Virus record (IMG/VR): IMGVR_UViG_3300009164_005114
Coordinates: 1 to 64,000 of that record
Source: a virus
DNA: 64,000 nt
Strand: one strand, 5' to 3'
Position 1 is the stretch's first letter; the number at the start of each line of letters is the position of its first letter. The position numbers and the translations under genes are program-made. Under the pieces are notes generated by a model that was not told where the DNA came from, did not search any database, and was given only the letters and a program-made list of their open reading frames with translations. Shown here one piece after another: positions 34,407-43,673 of the stretch.

Positions 34407-35519
34407 ATGGCAGTTATTCCAGAACCAGAAAGGTCAAAAATTTATACAAGAATTAAACACTTATTGGGTGCACCATTAAGAAGTGTTGAGATTGAAGATG
34501 AAATGATGGATTCTTTGATGGAACTATCTATTCAAGATTATGAACAATATGTTCTTGATTGGTTAATTGAAAGTCAGTGGGTTAACTTGGTTAACTTGAA
34601 CATGACTGAAAAGTCTGTTGCTCAAGCTTTAATTACAAGAACCATGGATTTTGAACAACAATTTGCATATTCGTATTCAAAAATTGTTGGACTTCAAACT
34701 ATGGGTCCATGGGTACTTAAAAAAGATTATTTTCTTCTTGAGCCAAACAAACAAGATTATGAAATACCTGCAGGTAGAGAGATTAATGAGTTATTATGGT
34801 TTAGTAACCAACCTTGGACTGCATTTGGTATGGGTGGAATTGGTGGTTTTGGTGGTGTTGGATTAGGTGCGAATGAAGTAGGATTTGCTCAAATGGGTTA
34901 TCAAGGTTCTTACTTTATGATGTCAGGTTTTGACTACTTGTTAAGAATGCAAGAGGCAAACATTATGAATAGAATTTTAGGTGGTTCGTTAACATATAGA
35001 ATTACTGCGTTACCTGATGGTAAAAGAAACGTACAGTTATATAACGCTCCTGGTAATCATTTTAATTGGAATAATTATAGCGGATATGTCGGTAAAGCTG
35101 TTTGGTATTGGTATTACGATGTAACTCCTGATAGTAGGGCGGATTGTTTAAAAAATAATCCTGATGTAATTAAAATGCCTAATGAAGTTCCTTTAGAAGA
35201 GTTTACTTGGACAGATTTAAATGTACCTGCACAACAATGGGTAAGAAGATGGTTTACCGCTTACGTTAAAGAAACGTTAGGTAGAGTTAGAGGGAAATAT
35301 AGTGGAAACTTAAAAACCCCTGACTCTGAAATCCAAATGGACTATACAAGTCTTTTAACTGAAGGTAAAGATGAAAAAACTAAGTTAGAAGAAGAATTAA
35401 AACTAAGACTTGAAAGACTTAGACCTGAAAAACAAATGGAAAAAGAAGCCCTTATTGCTGAAAATTTAAATAAGCAAATGAAATTCAGAGCTATGCCTCG
35501 TCAAATATATGTAATTTAA
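34407..35519 (+). CDS. Neck protein, gp13-like
   Basis: A 370-aa protein with the pattern of T4-like neck proteins. An N-terminal helical region (IYTRIKHLLGAPLRSVEI, MMDSLMELSIQDYEQYVLDW) is followed by YEIPAGREINELLWF, a Gly/Phe-rich loop (about 148-160), and a conserved aromatic strand region (VGKAVWYWYYDV). A charged helical C-terminus closes it (KLEEELKLRLERLRPEK). gp13 joins the portal vertex to the tail. It stands on the plus strand, away from the minus-strand gp14/gp15-like genes. Assigned by pattern, without direct comparison. Confidence 0.65.
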   Translation: MAVIPEPERSKIYTRIKHLLGAPLRSVEIEDEMMDSLMELSIQDYEQYVLDWLIESQWVNLVNLNMTEKSVAQALITRTMDFEQQFAYSYSKIVGLQTMGPWVLKKDYFLLEPNKQDYEIPAGREINELLWFSNQPWTAFGMGGIGGFGGVGLGANEVGFAQMGYQGSYFMMSGFDYLLRMQEANIMNRILGGSLTYRITALPDGKRNVQLYNAPGNHFNWNNYSGYVGKAVWYWYYDVTPDSRADCLKNNPDVIKMPNEVPLEEFTWTDLNVPAQQWVRRWFTAYVKETLGRVRGKYSGNLKTPDSEIQMDYTSLLTEGKDEKTKLEEELKLRLERLRPEKQMEKEALIAENLNKQMKFRAMPRQIYVI

Positions 35520-35523
35520 CCTT

Positions 35524-35859
35524 ATGGCAATATTAAGAACAATCCCATCTACAAGATTAATTAATGGGGAAATATTAGAAACTTCAGAAATTTCAATTGT
35601 GTCTGAAAGAGAATACTCAACTAACGGTGAGGAATGTGTTATCATTAGAAATGTATTGGAGTCTACAGTTACTTTAAACTCAAAAACTACTGACCATATT
35701 GTCGTAAAGGCAATGACAAGGATAACAATCAAACCTGACACAGGCAAAATTGACGAAGACTATGATGAAATAGTTGCCGACAAATATGCCTGTATTGAGT
35801 TTAGATTTTGTGCTGGTAATTGGTATATCTTATCTTCAGACGGTCTCAAGAATTCCTAA
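35524..35859 (+). CDS. Small hypothetical, probably virion protein
   Basis: A 111-aa beta-rich protein (SEISIVSEREYSTNGEECVI, VKAMTRITIKPD, YACIEFRFCAGNWYIL) with the look of a small decoration or fibre-associated domain. It starts 4 bases after the neck gene, so it is in the same transcript. Its last 24 bases overlap the convergent DNA polymerase gene. Three cysteines are present, without a metal-site pattern. Function unknown. Confidence 0.65.
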   Translation: MAILRTIPSTRLINGEILETSEISIVSEREYSTNGEECVIIRNVLESTVTLNSKTTDHIVVKAMTRITIKPDTGKIDEDYDEIVADKYACIEFRFCAGNWYILSSDGLKNS

Positions 35860-38565
35860 CTTTTCTTTCCACCCTTCTTCAGCTAATTCGTACATATAGT
35901 CAGGGTCTAAACCTCGTTTTTTCCAATATGACATTTCAGCATCTGTAATCGCTAACACGTCCTCCAATTTATCTTGACCTGACTCGTCAAATGGTTGACC
36001 ATTTATCAATTCACATTGTGCGGTTGTAAAGATACCTCTTTTTTCAGGGTCAGTAACAATTAAACCATTTCTCACTTCATCCTTAAAACAAACTAATAAC
36101 GGCTCAATTCTTTTATTAAAAGTGGTAATTGCTCTTGGGACATTATAATCACCTGTTAAATTAGGGTCATTGTCTAAAATGTCTTTATCTAACATATAAC
36201 AATTAATTTGAACTCCATCCCCTTTCTTTTGAACATCTCCATGAGACGATTTAAGTCCATTATTAACATACATAATAACATCACCTAAACTTACGTTTAA
36301 ATTTGATTGAAGAGCTAATTCCATGTGGGCCATTCTGCTCATACTATTACCCGATTTAGTTTTTTCTGTTAAACGTTTTTTGTAATCATCCATACTTAGT
36401 TTAACTTTCGCCCTTTGAGCGATTTTACTTAACGGTATCTTTTTATCAAAAATTGTCTGTAAGTACTCATAGTAATATTCAACAAACGCCTTACCATTGC
36501 CTTCAAGTAACATTTTAACACCTTTATCCAAAAAGGCCTCAATATACAATGGAAGTTTCTTTGATTTAATACTATTACCCGTTAATTTGATTTTACCTTT
36601 GGCATCCATAACCGCATAGTTCTTACGAGCTAAGTTGATGGTAGAAGGCCATATACCATCAGTATCAAGCGCCATCTCACCTCTCATGAATATATCATTA
36701 TACTCGGCAACATCGGCTTCAGGCCCAAAATATTCTTTACCCTCTTTAACTTTCCAATTCAATCCACGACCAACATAAACTCTATCGTTTGCCTCATCAG
36801 GAGTTGAGAAGTTAACACCATCCGTATCCATTACCAACGGAACGTATCCTTTAGTCATGAAGAACTTAATCATCTGACGAAGGTATTGTCTACCTGTACA
36901 GGTAATCTGTTCACCCATATACATGTCACCCCAAGCATAAACCTGAGGAGCGGATAATGCACCAAACATCGAGTTAATGAAAATCTTAATCGGTAACTGT
37001 TTATTACCATATGATTCAGACTTCTTACGGTCAACATTATAAAACTCTTCAGCAAGTTGTTTGTATTTGATACGGGTATTACGGAAGTAACTTAACATAC
37101 CTTTCATTGCACCTGTTACATCACAGTCAGGAAATACATCATGTACTAACTGAATAGAAGGGTATAGAGATGAGAAATCGAGTTTAAGTACGTTCTTACT
37201 ATAACCAACCTTAAGTAGTCGTGAAAGACCTCCTACAAAGTCTGTCTTACCTTGTTTTTCTGGAATAGCGAGCCCATGCTTATAAGACCAAGCTAACATT
37301 AACATTTTCCATAATGTTGCAGTACCCATGGTTGAAACCCTTTCGTATGTTGTTGGAATCATCGCAGCCAACAAGAAGGAACCTTGGTTGAACTCTTGGT
37401 CCACCTTAAGGGTTTCATCTAGGTCATCGTCAAGATACATCTCTACTAACTTATCACCTTTAATCTTATTGTATACGTCAGTACGTTTATCACAAATTTC
37501 ATCAATTTTAGAATCCACACCAACTTTTTTGTAATTACCGTTTTTAGTGTTTAACCAAAAGTCTTCTTTCTTTGAGTAGAATGGACCAATATCTAAATGG
37601 TCAATATAAACACGGTCAGGGGCTTCAGCATTAATATACTGAGTAATGTATTTCAATCCCGCAGATTTAATACTTGAATTGATTGCTTGTGCTCTACGAA
37701 CAGCATGAATAATATCAATTACATTATAACCCCAAATAGAAGTTTGAGTAAATGTCTCAACCTCATTCGCAAGTTTTAACATACTATCTTTTCTTGTGAA
37801 TGAATGTTGAGGATGTAATGATTTACAAATCTTCTTAGGGTCTATCCCCAATATTTGACATCTTTCAAAAATCCAATGCCAGTCGAAATTTGCTGAGTTG
37901 TAACCACCAATAATACTTGGTTTTAATTCATTAATAACATTAAAGAATTCAATGATGGCATTCTTTTCTTCTGCCTCATCCATACACTCAATAACTCGGT
38001 GATATCCTTTATTTGTTTTAATTCCAATCATGAAGATACGACCGTCCTTTGGTTCAAGAGCAGTCGTCTCTAAGTCATATACCATTCGGGTAACTTCTTC
38101 ATAATTCTCAAATCCTTTAAATAATCTTTTTTCTTTAGAGATTAAGTATTGTTCTACAGGAGGTAAAATCATTACTTTGTCTTTTGTTTTTTCACCCCAT
38201 GGGTCACAACCACCTTCTCTAAAGAACTGAATAAGCTCTCTATATCCTTTAAGTGATTTCACCATGAAAGTCATACCTTTTTGTAACCTTTCGTTACCGT
38301 GAGTTTCCAACTTCTCAATCATAATACCATGTTTGGACATGGCTTCTTTCTGAGCTGCTTTTGAATTACCGTAAAAGTTAATACCGCGTAAATCACCTAC
38401 CCATGCAAATGGGGTAAACGTATCCTTACGGATTTCTTTTCCTTTACCAGGAATCTCTTTAATTTTGTAAATGGAGTTGGATGCGTAGTCAAATTCTATT
38501 GCTACAATAAATTCTTCGGGGTCATTCCCGTGCAAGAACGATTCAATTTCTTCGTTAGATATCAT
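35836..38565 (-). CDS. DNA polymerase, family B (gp43-like)
   Basis: Replicative polymerase with 3'-5' proofreading, 909 aa (T4 gp43 has 898). Exonuclease residues: D164 and E166 in VYDLETTAL, and D228 in NSANFDWHW. Polymerase motif A is KLDFSSLYPSI (D463), motif B is QLPIKIFINSMFG (about 523-534), and motif C is VMDTDGVNF (D580, D582). It is alone on the minus strand between the plus-strand neck genes and the adhesin region, with no intein or frameshift. A 6-bp hairpin (38590-38607) and a TATTTAT element 55 bases from the ATG lie upstream. The C-terminal tail EKLGILETV could be a clamp-binding peptide, but no clamp gene is in the window. Confidence 0.96.
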   Translation of the reverse strand: MISNEEIESFLHGNDPEEFIVAIEFDYASNSIYKIKEIPGKGKEIRKDTFTPFAWVGDLRGINFYGNSKAAQKEAMSKHGIMIEKLETHGNERLQKGMTFMVKSLKGYRELIQFFREGGCDPWGEKTKDKVMILPPVEQYLISKEKRLFKGFENYEEVTRMVYDLETTALEPKDGRIFMIGIKTNKGYHRVIECMDEAEEKNAIIEFFNVINELKPSIIGGYNSANFDWHWIFERCQILGIDPKKICKSLHPQHSFTRKDSMLKLANEVETFTQTSIWGYNVIDIIHAVRRAQAINSSIKSAGLKYITQYINAEAPDRVYIDHLDIGPFYSKKEDFWLNTKNGNYKKVGVDSKIDEICDKRTDVYNKIKGDKLVEMYLDDDLDETLKVDQEFNQGSFLLAAMIPTTYERVSTMGTATLWKMLMLAWSYKHGLAIPEKQGKTDFVGGLSRLLKVGYSKNVLKLDFSSLYPSIQLVHDVFPDCDVTGAMKGMLSYFRNTRIKYKQLAEEFYNVDRKKSESYGNKQLPIKIFINSMFGALSAPQVYAWGDMYMGEQITCTGRQYLRQMIKFFMTKGYVPLVMDTDGVNFSTPDEANDRVYVGRGLNWKVKEGKEYFGPEADVAEYNDIFMRGEMALDTDGIWPSTINLARKNYAVMDAKGKIKLTGNSIKSKKLPLYIEAFLDKGVKMLLEGNGKAFVEYYYEYLQTIFDKKIPLSKIAQRAKVKLSMDDYKKRLTEKTKSGNSMSRMAHMELALQSNLNVSLGDVIMYVNNGLKSSHGDVQKKGDGVQINCYMLDKDILDNDPNLTGDYNVPRAITTFNKRIEPLLVCFKDEVRNGLIVTDPEKRGIFTTAQCELINGQPFDESGQDKLEDVLAITDAEMSYWKKRGLDPDYMYELAEEGWKEKLGILETV

Positions 38566-38620
38566 AAGTTATATAGTTGGTTTATTAGCTTTCACACCAT
38601 CGTGAAATTTACCTTCTATG

Positions 38621-38627
38621 ATAAATA
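38621..38627 (-). promoter_or_regulatory. TATTTAT element before DNA polymerase
   Basis: TATTTAT on the minus strand, 55 bases before the polymerase ATG. The distance is larger than for the late genes, so it may be coincidental in AT-rich sequence. Confidence 0.25.
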
Positions 38628-38652
38628 TAAAATAAAAAACTTAGTAATCAAA

Positions 38653-39030
38653 TTAACAACAAGCAGTTTCTGAAATAAAACTTGGTTGAATATTAATATA
38701 TAACTCTTCTCTAATAGGTAGAATCAAATTACCTTCGTCATTCTTAATTAAAAACTGACCTACATATCGACCTGGGGTATTTGTATCCCTTGAACTAAAT
38801 TTGAAATAAATATAATATTCGGGTTCAGCACCTAAAGGTAAAATTAAATTTACTATTTCTGCAGGTGCCGACACAATTTTAGGAATTCCTGTTTCTACTT
38901 CTACCATAGTAAAAAAGATTGTTGAAACCGCCAAGTCCTCCATTAGTTGAAGATATCCTGACCTTCCGTCTTTAACTACCTGCATTTTTAATACAGGGAG
39001 TGTTGCGTTTTGTTTGATAAAGAATTCCAT
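38653..39030 (-). CDS. Small beta-rich virion-type protein
   Basis: A 125-aa protein beginning MEFFIKQNATLPVLKMQVV, which recalls the N-terminal domain of phage baseplate or fibre proteins of the BppU type (an Ig-like module attached to receptor-binding parts). Strands alternate with short loops; it ends SETACC. It follows the glycosyltransferase-fusion gene by 16 bases on the minus strand. A fibre or decoration component fits the neighbouring adhesin genes. The BppU resemblance is weak. Confidence 0.5.
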   Translation of the reverse strand: MEFFIKQNATLPVLKMQVVKDGRSGYLQLMEDLAVSTIFFTMVEVETGIPKIVSAPAEIVNLILPLGAEPEYYIYFKFSSRDTNTPGRYVGQFLIKNDEGNLILPIREELYINIQPSFISETACC

Positions 39031-39034
39031 AACA

Positions 39035-39041
39035 ATAAATA
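39035..39041 (-). promoter_or_regulatory. Late-promoter-like TATTTAT element
   Basis: ATATATTTATTGTT directly precedes the ATG at 39030 (4-base spacing). Confidence 0.42.
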
Positions 39042-39046
39042 TATTG

Positions 39047-40723
39047 TTATGACTCTTTTCTTAAACTTCTTTCGTAATGTTCAAACCTATCGTGTTCTGT
39101 TGGTGTCATAAGTAGTAAGCCAGGATATAAATTTCCTTCTTTAACTAACTGATACATATGACTCATCCATGTTTGTTCAAATGGGTGTGCCCAAGTTGTA
39201 TCTAAAAACATTTTCTTATTACCTGTTCTGGTCACAATTTGTGGCCAGTTACAATAATACACTTCACCCGTAACATAAGGTATACCTTGGAATGTTCTAA
39301 TAGAATCATAAACAGCTTTAGGTGCATTTGGGTCAATACCTTGTTCAGGTAATCTATTTTTACCTGGCCAATATTTTTCTCTAACCACTTGTGGTACATT
39401 ATACCAAGACCACTGAGTACCATTATCACCAAAGAACTCACTAAAGTTTAACTTTAAAAAATCAAAGTTTTCTTTTTTTGCAATTTGTAATGTTTTTGAA
39501 TATAAATTAGGAACATACCTATTAAACCCATTTCTACAAACATGACCTTCATTTGGATAGAAAAACATATCATCTTCAAAAAATAAATAAAAATCTAAAT
39601 CGGTCTTTTCTTCAAAATGTTCGGCAATCCATTGTCTTCCACCACAAATACCTAAATTATCTTTTTTAATGTGTTCAAATCCATATTCTTGACAAATTCT
39701 GGCGTAATCATCAAATGTGGATGTGTCGGTAGAATTATCCAATAAAAACTTTTTAGTTTTTATAATATAATCCTTATCATAAGCATTCATTGAATCAATT
39801 AATGTTTGAAATTGTTTTGGACTATTAAATGTGATGACATACAAACCAACTTTATTAACATCTAAACTATTTGTAGATTTGTTAACATTTTCTGATTTAG
39901 GTGTAAGGTTATTATTCTTCAAGTCCTCAAAAAATTTACCAACTAAACCGTTAGATTCAATTTCAAAATAATTTACCAAATCTGAATGTTTATAACACAT
40001 AATACTGAAAATTGATTCTTCAGTACCCATATACCCTTCATCTAAAGTTGATTTTAATAATCCATAATAAATTCCGTTAATATCACCAATAGTGTGTTTT
40101 GGACCACCAAAGAACCCACCTCTTGCGACTTTATTAACTTTGGCACCCGCAATTGAATTTAACTTATTATATTCAAATCCGTGAATTTCATTTTCCGCAT
40201 CGTAAGGAAAACAAACGAATGAAAATTTTGAAATGTATTTTGATAAATTATCCAAAACTTTATCATGAGTAAAATAACCTGGATGAACAGTATTAGTTAA
40301 ACCACCATCAATCCAAAACATATATTCTGAATCAAACTGGTCCATTATTTTTGCATCGTGTAGCAAAAATACTTTAGACATAACTAATGGATTATAATTT
40401 TCTAATCTACCTTGGGTTGATTCTTTTAACCATCCTGATAAATTAGCCCACTCATCATTGGTTCTAATTTTTTGTATTTTATCAAAGAATTCAGAATCTC
40501 TAAACCATGATAATGGTCTAACAATAAATTGAGTATTTGATTGGTCTCTTCTTTTAAAAACAAACTCTTTTAATTCTTCATCACCAAAAATTATTAAGTT
40601 TTCCTCAACTTGTAATAATTTTTCAAATTGGTCTAAATAATGTTGGTAAGGTCTTGACCAACCTTCTGATAGTTCTCCTCTACCAATGTCCCATATACCT
40701 GTTACTAATGTTATATTACTCAT
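39047..40723 (-). CDS. Two-domain glycosyltransferase (HtrL/WlaTC-like + GT-A)
   Basis: A 558-aa fusion. The N-terminal part (about 1-270) has the layout of HtrL/YibB/WlaTC glycosyltransferases: MFWIDGG near 135, then GGFFGGPKHTI and GTEESIFSIM. The C-terminal part (about 285-558) is a GT-A domain with LFFEDDM (the DxD-like metal site, near 382), GGRQW before it and an acceptor-side Trp-rich region. The two halves probably add two sugars in sequence. It overlaps the preceding HtrL-like gene by 8 bases, so expression is coupled. Donor and acceptor are unknown; the context suggests modification of virion fibres or host-surface glycans. Confidence 0.8.
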   Translation of the reverse strand: MSNITLVTGIWDIGRGELSEGWSRPYQHYLDQFEKLLQVEENLIIFGDEELKEFVFKRRDQSNTQFIVRPLSWFRDSEFFDKIQKIRTNDEWANLSGWLKESTQGRLENYNPLVMSKVFLLHDAKIMDQFDSEYMFWIDGGLTNTVHPGYFTHDKVLDNLSKYISKFSFVCFPYDAENEIHGFEYNKLNSIAGAKVNKVARGGFFGGPKHTIGDINGIYYGLLKSTLDEGYMGTEESIFSIMCYKHSDLVNYFEIESNGLVGKFFEDLKNNNLTPKSENVNKSTNSLDVNKVGLYVITFNSPKQFQTLIDSMNAYDKDYIIKTKKFLLDNSTDTSTFDDYARICQEYGFEHIKKDNLGICGGRQWIAEHFEEKTDLDFYLFFEDDMFFYPNEGHVCRNGFNRYVPNLYSKTLQIAKKENFDFLKLNFSEFFGDNGTQWSWYNVPQVVREKYWPGKNRLPEQGIDPNAPKAVYDSIRTFQGIPYVTGEVYYCNWPQIVTRTGNKKMFLDTTWAHPFEQTWMSHMYQLVKEGNLYPGLLLMTPTEHDRFEHYERSLRKES

Positions 40724-41603
40724 ATATTCTATTGAATTCTTCTAAAATTTTATAAAAACTTTTATTTAATGTGAACATTTCATCTGTCACTCCTGCGGGT
40801 GCATTATCTCTACACCACCAAATATCAAAATGTTTTCTTTCAAATAATTCTTTATGATTGAAATACATTAAAGTCATAATTGGTTCTTCATGGTGTAAGT
40901 TCTTCGCATCTATTATAGTTTTTTCAGCATAATCTTCAAATAAATTTACAATTTCATCCCACTTGTCTCTGTGACCTCCAAACAATCCACCAATAATATG
41001 AAGACTTCTATCATATTCTTTGTACCACTTAGGGTCTAAAGTTTGTGACCAAAAGTTTCTATCATTTTCTTTACCGAGTATTAAAAACTTATCACCAGTA
41101 TCCTCAATCATGTTATGTAAAAAATCATTATTAAACAAACTACATTCATAGTATCTTTGCTCTGGATGAGTACCACTTAAATATTTTACAGGAACTAATC
41201 CACAATGAGATAAACCCGCATCAATCCAATAATAATAGTCGTAAGATTTATCTTCATTCCACCACCAATGAAATTTAGAATATTGAATTTCAACACATCT
41301 ATCAGATTTTTTAGTTTGCTCAACATTTTTATATTCTTTAATTAAATGTTGGAATTTAGTTGTTGAAATATCAAAAATTTCAAACTTTAATTTCTCAGAT
41401 GATATTGAATGTGTTTCGTAAAAGAATTTTTTTAATGGTTCTATTTCTCTTTCAGACGTATAACATAAGAAATCTGCGTCGGTCATTTTTAAAAGAGATA
41501 ATAAACTATAACTATAGTGACCCCCTCTATTCATTCTACCACCGTATTCGGTGCCATACAAATCACTATAGATTGATGTGATAAATTTAACTTTAGTTGA
41601 CAT
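40716..41603 (-). CDS. HtrL/WlaTC-like glycosyltransferase
   Basis: A 295-aa single-domain relative of the N-terminal half of its downstream neighbour. YYWIDAGLSHCG near residue 126 corresponds to FWIDGG, and IIGGLFGGHRDKW followed by HHEEPIMTLMYF corresponds to GGFFGG...TEESIF. These are GT-A-like enzymes with an Asp motif at the donor site. It overlaps the GT25-like gene by 11 bases and the fusion gene by 8. It may transfer an outer sugar of the same glycan. Donor unknown. Confidence 0.78.
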   Translation of the reverse strand: MSTKVKFITSIYSDLYGTEYGGRMNRGGHYSYSLLSLLKMTDADFLCYTSEREIEPLKKFFYETHSISSEKLKFEIFDISTTKFQHLIKEYKNVEQTKKSDRCVEIQYSKFHWWWNEDKSYDYYYWIDAGLSHCGLVPVKYLSGTHPEQRYYECSLFNNDFLHNMIEDTGDKFLILGKENDRNFWSQTLDPKWYKEYDRSLHIIGGLFGGHRDKWDEIVNLFEDYAEKTIIDAKNLHHEEPIMTLMYFNHKELFERKHFDIWWCRDNAPAGVTDEMFTLNKSFYKILEEFNRIYE

Positions 41604-42327
41604 ATGTGAATTGATTGTGTTCTTTATTGTTTTTTAATTCTTGGGTTAATATTCCACTTAAATATTGTGGTGGAATTTTACACGGACTATATAAATTCCA
41701 ATTATAAGTTTGAGTGTAAAAATTATTGTATTGTCCTTGTGACACATCAGACCAACTACTCATCTGAGGAGCCAATGGTAAAATTGGACAATAACTTTGT
41801 TTGATTGGTAATACAAATTGATAGATGTAATCATCAATTGCGTAGTACCCTAATTTTTCAGGTATTTCCATCTCTAATACATTATCATAGATTGAACTAT
41901 GATAAATCATCATATTAGTTGCAAATATACCTCTTTCGTGTTCTTGTTTTGGGGGTAAATTTGTTATATCTAAAAACAAAGGTTGTTCTTTACTACGAAG
42001 AACAGGTCTGTTTAAAGTAGGAGAAAGATTGATAATACCATATTCAAATTCACCACTTTCAGTTTCAATTTTATTAATTAAGTCTTTTGAGTATGGTAAA
42101 AAAGTACAATCATCTTCAATAACCATCACAGAGTCGTATCCCCTCTCTTTAGCAAGTTTAATAATTCCTGTATGAGATAAAGTACATCCTCCGTGATTGT
42201 TTAAATCAACAGCTTTAAATAATTCGTAATCCCATCCCATATAGTCCATCTCTTTTTGAATATGGTCTAATCGGTCAGGTCGTCTTTCTAAATTAACGAC
42301 AAATTTGGGAATGTTGGTAATATTCAT
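41593..42327 (-). CDS. Glycosyltransferase family 25-like
   Basis: A 244-aa protein with the GT25 (LPS galactosyl/glucosyltransferase) signature: FVVNLERRPDRL (9-20), the acceptor-side GCTLSHTGIIKLA (47-59) and metal site VMVIEDDC (67-74). GT25 members act on LPS, or on collagen hydroxylysine in animals. It overlaps the upstream GlcNAc-transferase-like gene by one base (stop-start overlap), so the two are co-translated. Part of the four-gene glycosylation cassette beside the Thr/Pro-rich proteins. Confidence 0.88.
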   Translation of the reverse strand: MNITNIPKFVVNLERRPDRLDHIQKEMDYMGWDYELFKAVDLNNHGGCTLSHTGIIKLAKERGYDSVMVIEDDCTFLPYSKDLINKIETESGEFEYGIINLSPTLNRPVLRSKEQPLFLDITNLPPKQEHERGIFATNMMIYHSSIYDNVLEMEIPEKLGYYAIDDYIYQFVLPIKQSYCPILPLAPQMSSWSDVSQGQYNNFYTQTYNWNLYSPCKIPPQYLSGILTQELKNNKEHNQFTYVN

Positions 42328-43592
42328 TAACTAACGTGGTTGTGGGTTAATCTGCCTGTAATTCTATCACACCATCCTTTTGATTCTGAGTAAGGCCATA
42401 CTACCCAGTAAGAAGGTAATTCATCTGTTTGGAATTCTCTCCACACTTTACAATACTTATCAGGGTCTCTCATAAATCCTGCAATTTCATTCTTGTCTGC
42501 ATCTTTTCTGTATAAAGTTTCGTCTTTATCGTTATGGAATGCAACAACCCAAAAATCATAATCCGTTTCAGGTACTTGAGAATATCCGATATCAATACAA
42601 TGTTTAAACATCATACAGAAACTATCTTTCCATTCTTGTTCTGTCTCAAAATTATATGGGTTTGGTGGATAGTTTTTATCTAAAGTATATTTGTCAATTG
42701 CTCTTTTTTGGAATAAGATACCTGCATATTTTTCATACTCGGTTAAAGTTCTAACGGTACCAAAACCATAAGGACCATCATGACCTTCTTGAGTTTCACC
42801 ATCCATACCAAATAATTTTCTATTTGTTAAATGAGATACTCTGTTTCTTTCACCCCAACCTTTGTCATCATCCCATTGTTTTGTTCTACCTTTACGAGTG
42901 TATTCGTGGTAAACAACAGGAATATGTGGGTGGAATAAATCATAACCCCAAGTGTAAGCTCTTGCAGCAATTGAAATTTCTTCTCCGTGGAAATAATATT
43001 CAGGGTTGTGCTGAACTTCAGTTGAGAATTGTCCTAATGTAAAACAGAAGTGAGCTGAGTAGAATCTTGATGTTACAGGTTTTTTTAAATCTTTCCAACC
43101 TGGAATTGTTTCAGGTAAGAAGAATACTGCACCTTCAGGAATGAATCGGTCAAAAACCATTCTCCATGCATCAGGGGCTCTTCCTGCTGGGTCATTTTCG
43201 GGGTCAAAAGAAGGAACGTAGCCCGTAAGTAGAGGCTTCTTATACCCGTCCTTCTGTAACCCCTTTATCATTTTGATAAGGATATCGTCCCAATCCTTAA
43301 CAAATCTCATGTGAGAATCTATTTGTAGTGTATAAGTTTCACCTTTGTAAAGTTGTTGAACTTGGTGTCTCGCCCAACAAACACCTTTAGAATCTTGATA
43401 AGGAATATCTAAAATTCTAAATCTTTTGTCGTTTTTATACTCATCTAAATTATCAAAACCGTCTTCTTCACTGTATTGTCTTGCAATACCGAAAACTAAG
43501 TTATTTGGTTTTTTGGCGTTTTCCAACATGTCTTTAATTGTTGGGATTAACTGCGGGTCTCTGTATGAGGCAATTTGGATAAAAATCTTCAT
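42327..43592 (-). CDS. GlcNAc-transferase family protein (polypeptide O-GlcNAc type)
   Basis: A 421-aa protein matching the family of UDP-GlcNAc:polypeptide N-acetylglucosaminyltransferases (Dictyostelium Gnt1/Skp1-type; Pfam 'GlcNAc'). IFIQIASYRDPQLIPTI is at 3-19, VCWARHQVQQLY at 71-82 and metal-site QIDSHMRF at 90-97, with a conserved EYYFHGEEISIAARAYTWG region near 202. These enzymes attach GlcNAc to hydroxyl residues of proteins. It is the gene directly downstream of the two Thr/Pro-rich proteins, separated from them only by a terminator, which makes those proteins attractive substrates. Family assignment is strong; substrate is inferred. Confidence 0.85.
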   Translation of the reverse strand: MKIFIQIASYRDPQLIPTIKDMLENAKKPNNLVFGIARQYSEEDGFDNLDEYKNDKRFRILDIPYQDSKGVCWARHQVQQLYKGETYTLQIDSHMRFVKDWDDILIKMIKGLQKDGYKKPLLTGYVPSFDPENDPAGRAPDAWRMVFDRFIPEGAVFFLPETIPGWKDLKKPVTSRFYSAHFCFTLGQFSTEVQHNPEYYFHGEEISIAARAYTWGYDLFHPHIPVVYHEYTRKGRTKQWDDDKGWGERNRVSHLTNRKLFGMDGETQEGHDGPYGFGTVRTLTEYEKYAGILFQKRAIDKYTLDKNYPPNPYNFETEQEWKDSFCMMFKHCIDIGYSQVPETDYDFWVVAFHNDKDETLYRKDADKNEIAGFMRDPDKYCKVWREFQTDELPSYWVVWPYSESKGWCDRITGRLTHNHVS

Positions 43593-43610
43593 GTATGTTA
43601 TATTTTACCC

Positions 43611-43649
43611 TAAAAATAAAAAACCCTCCACGAAGGTGAAGGGTTTTTT
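43611..43649 (-). terminator. Terminator after the 366-aa Thr/Pro-rich protein gene
   Basis: Arms AAAAAACCCT (43618-43627) and AGGGTTTTTT (43640-43649) with an inner CC/GG pair form a hairpin, followed on the minus strand by TTTATTTTTAGGG. It separates the fibre genes from the glycosyltransferase cassette. Confidence 0.8.
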
Positions 43650-43673
43650 ACATATATTAATTTTCTTTTTTTA

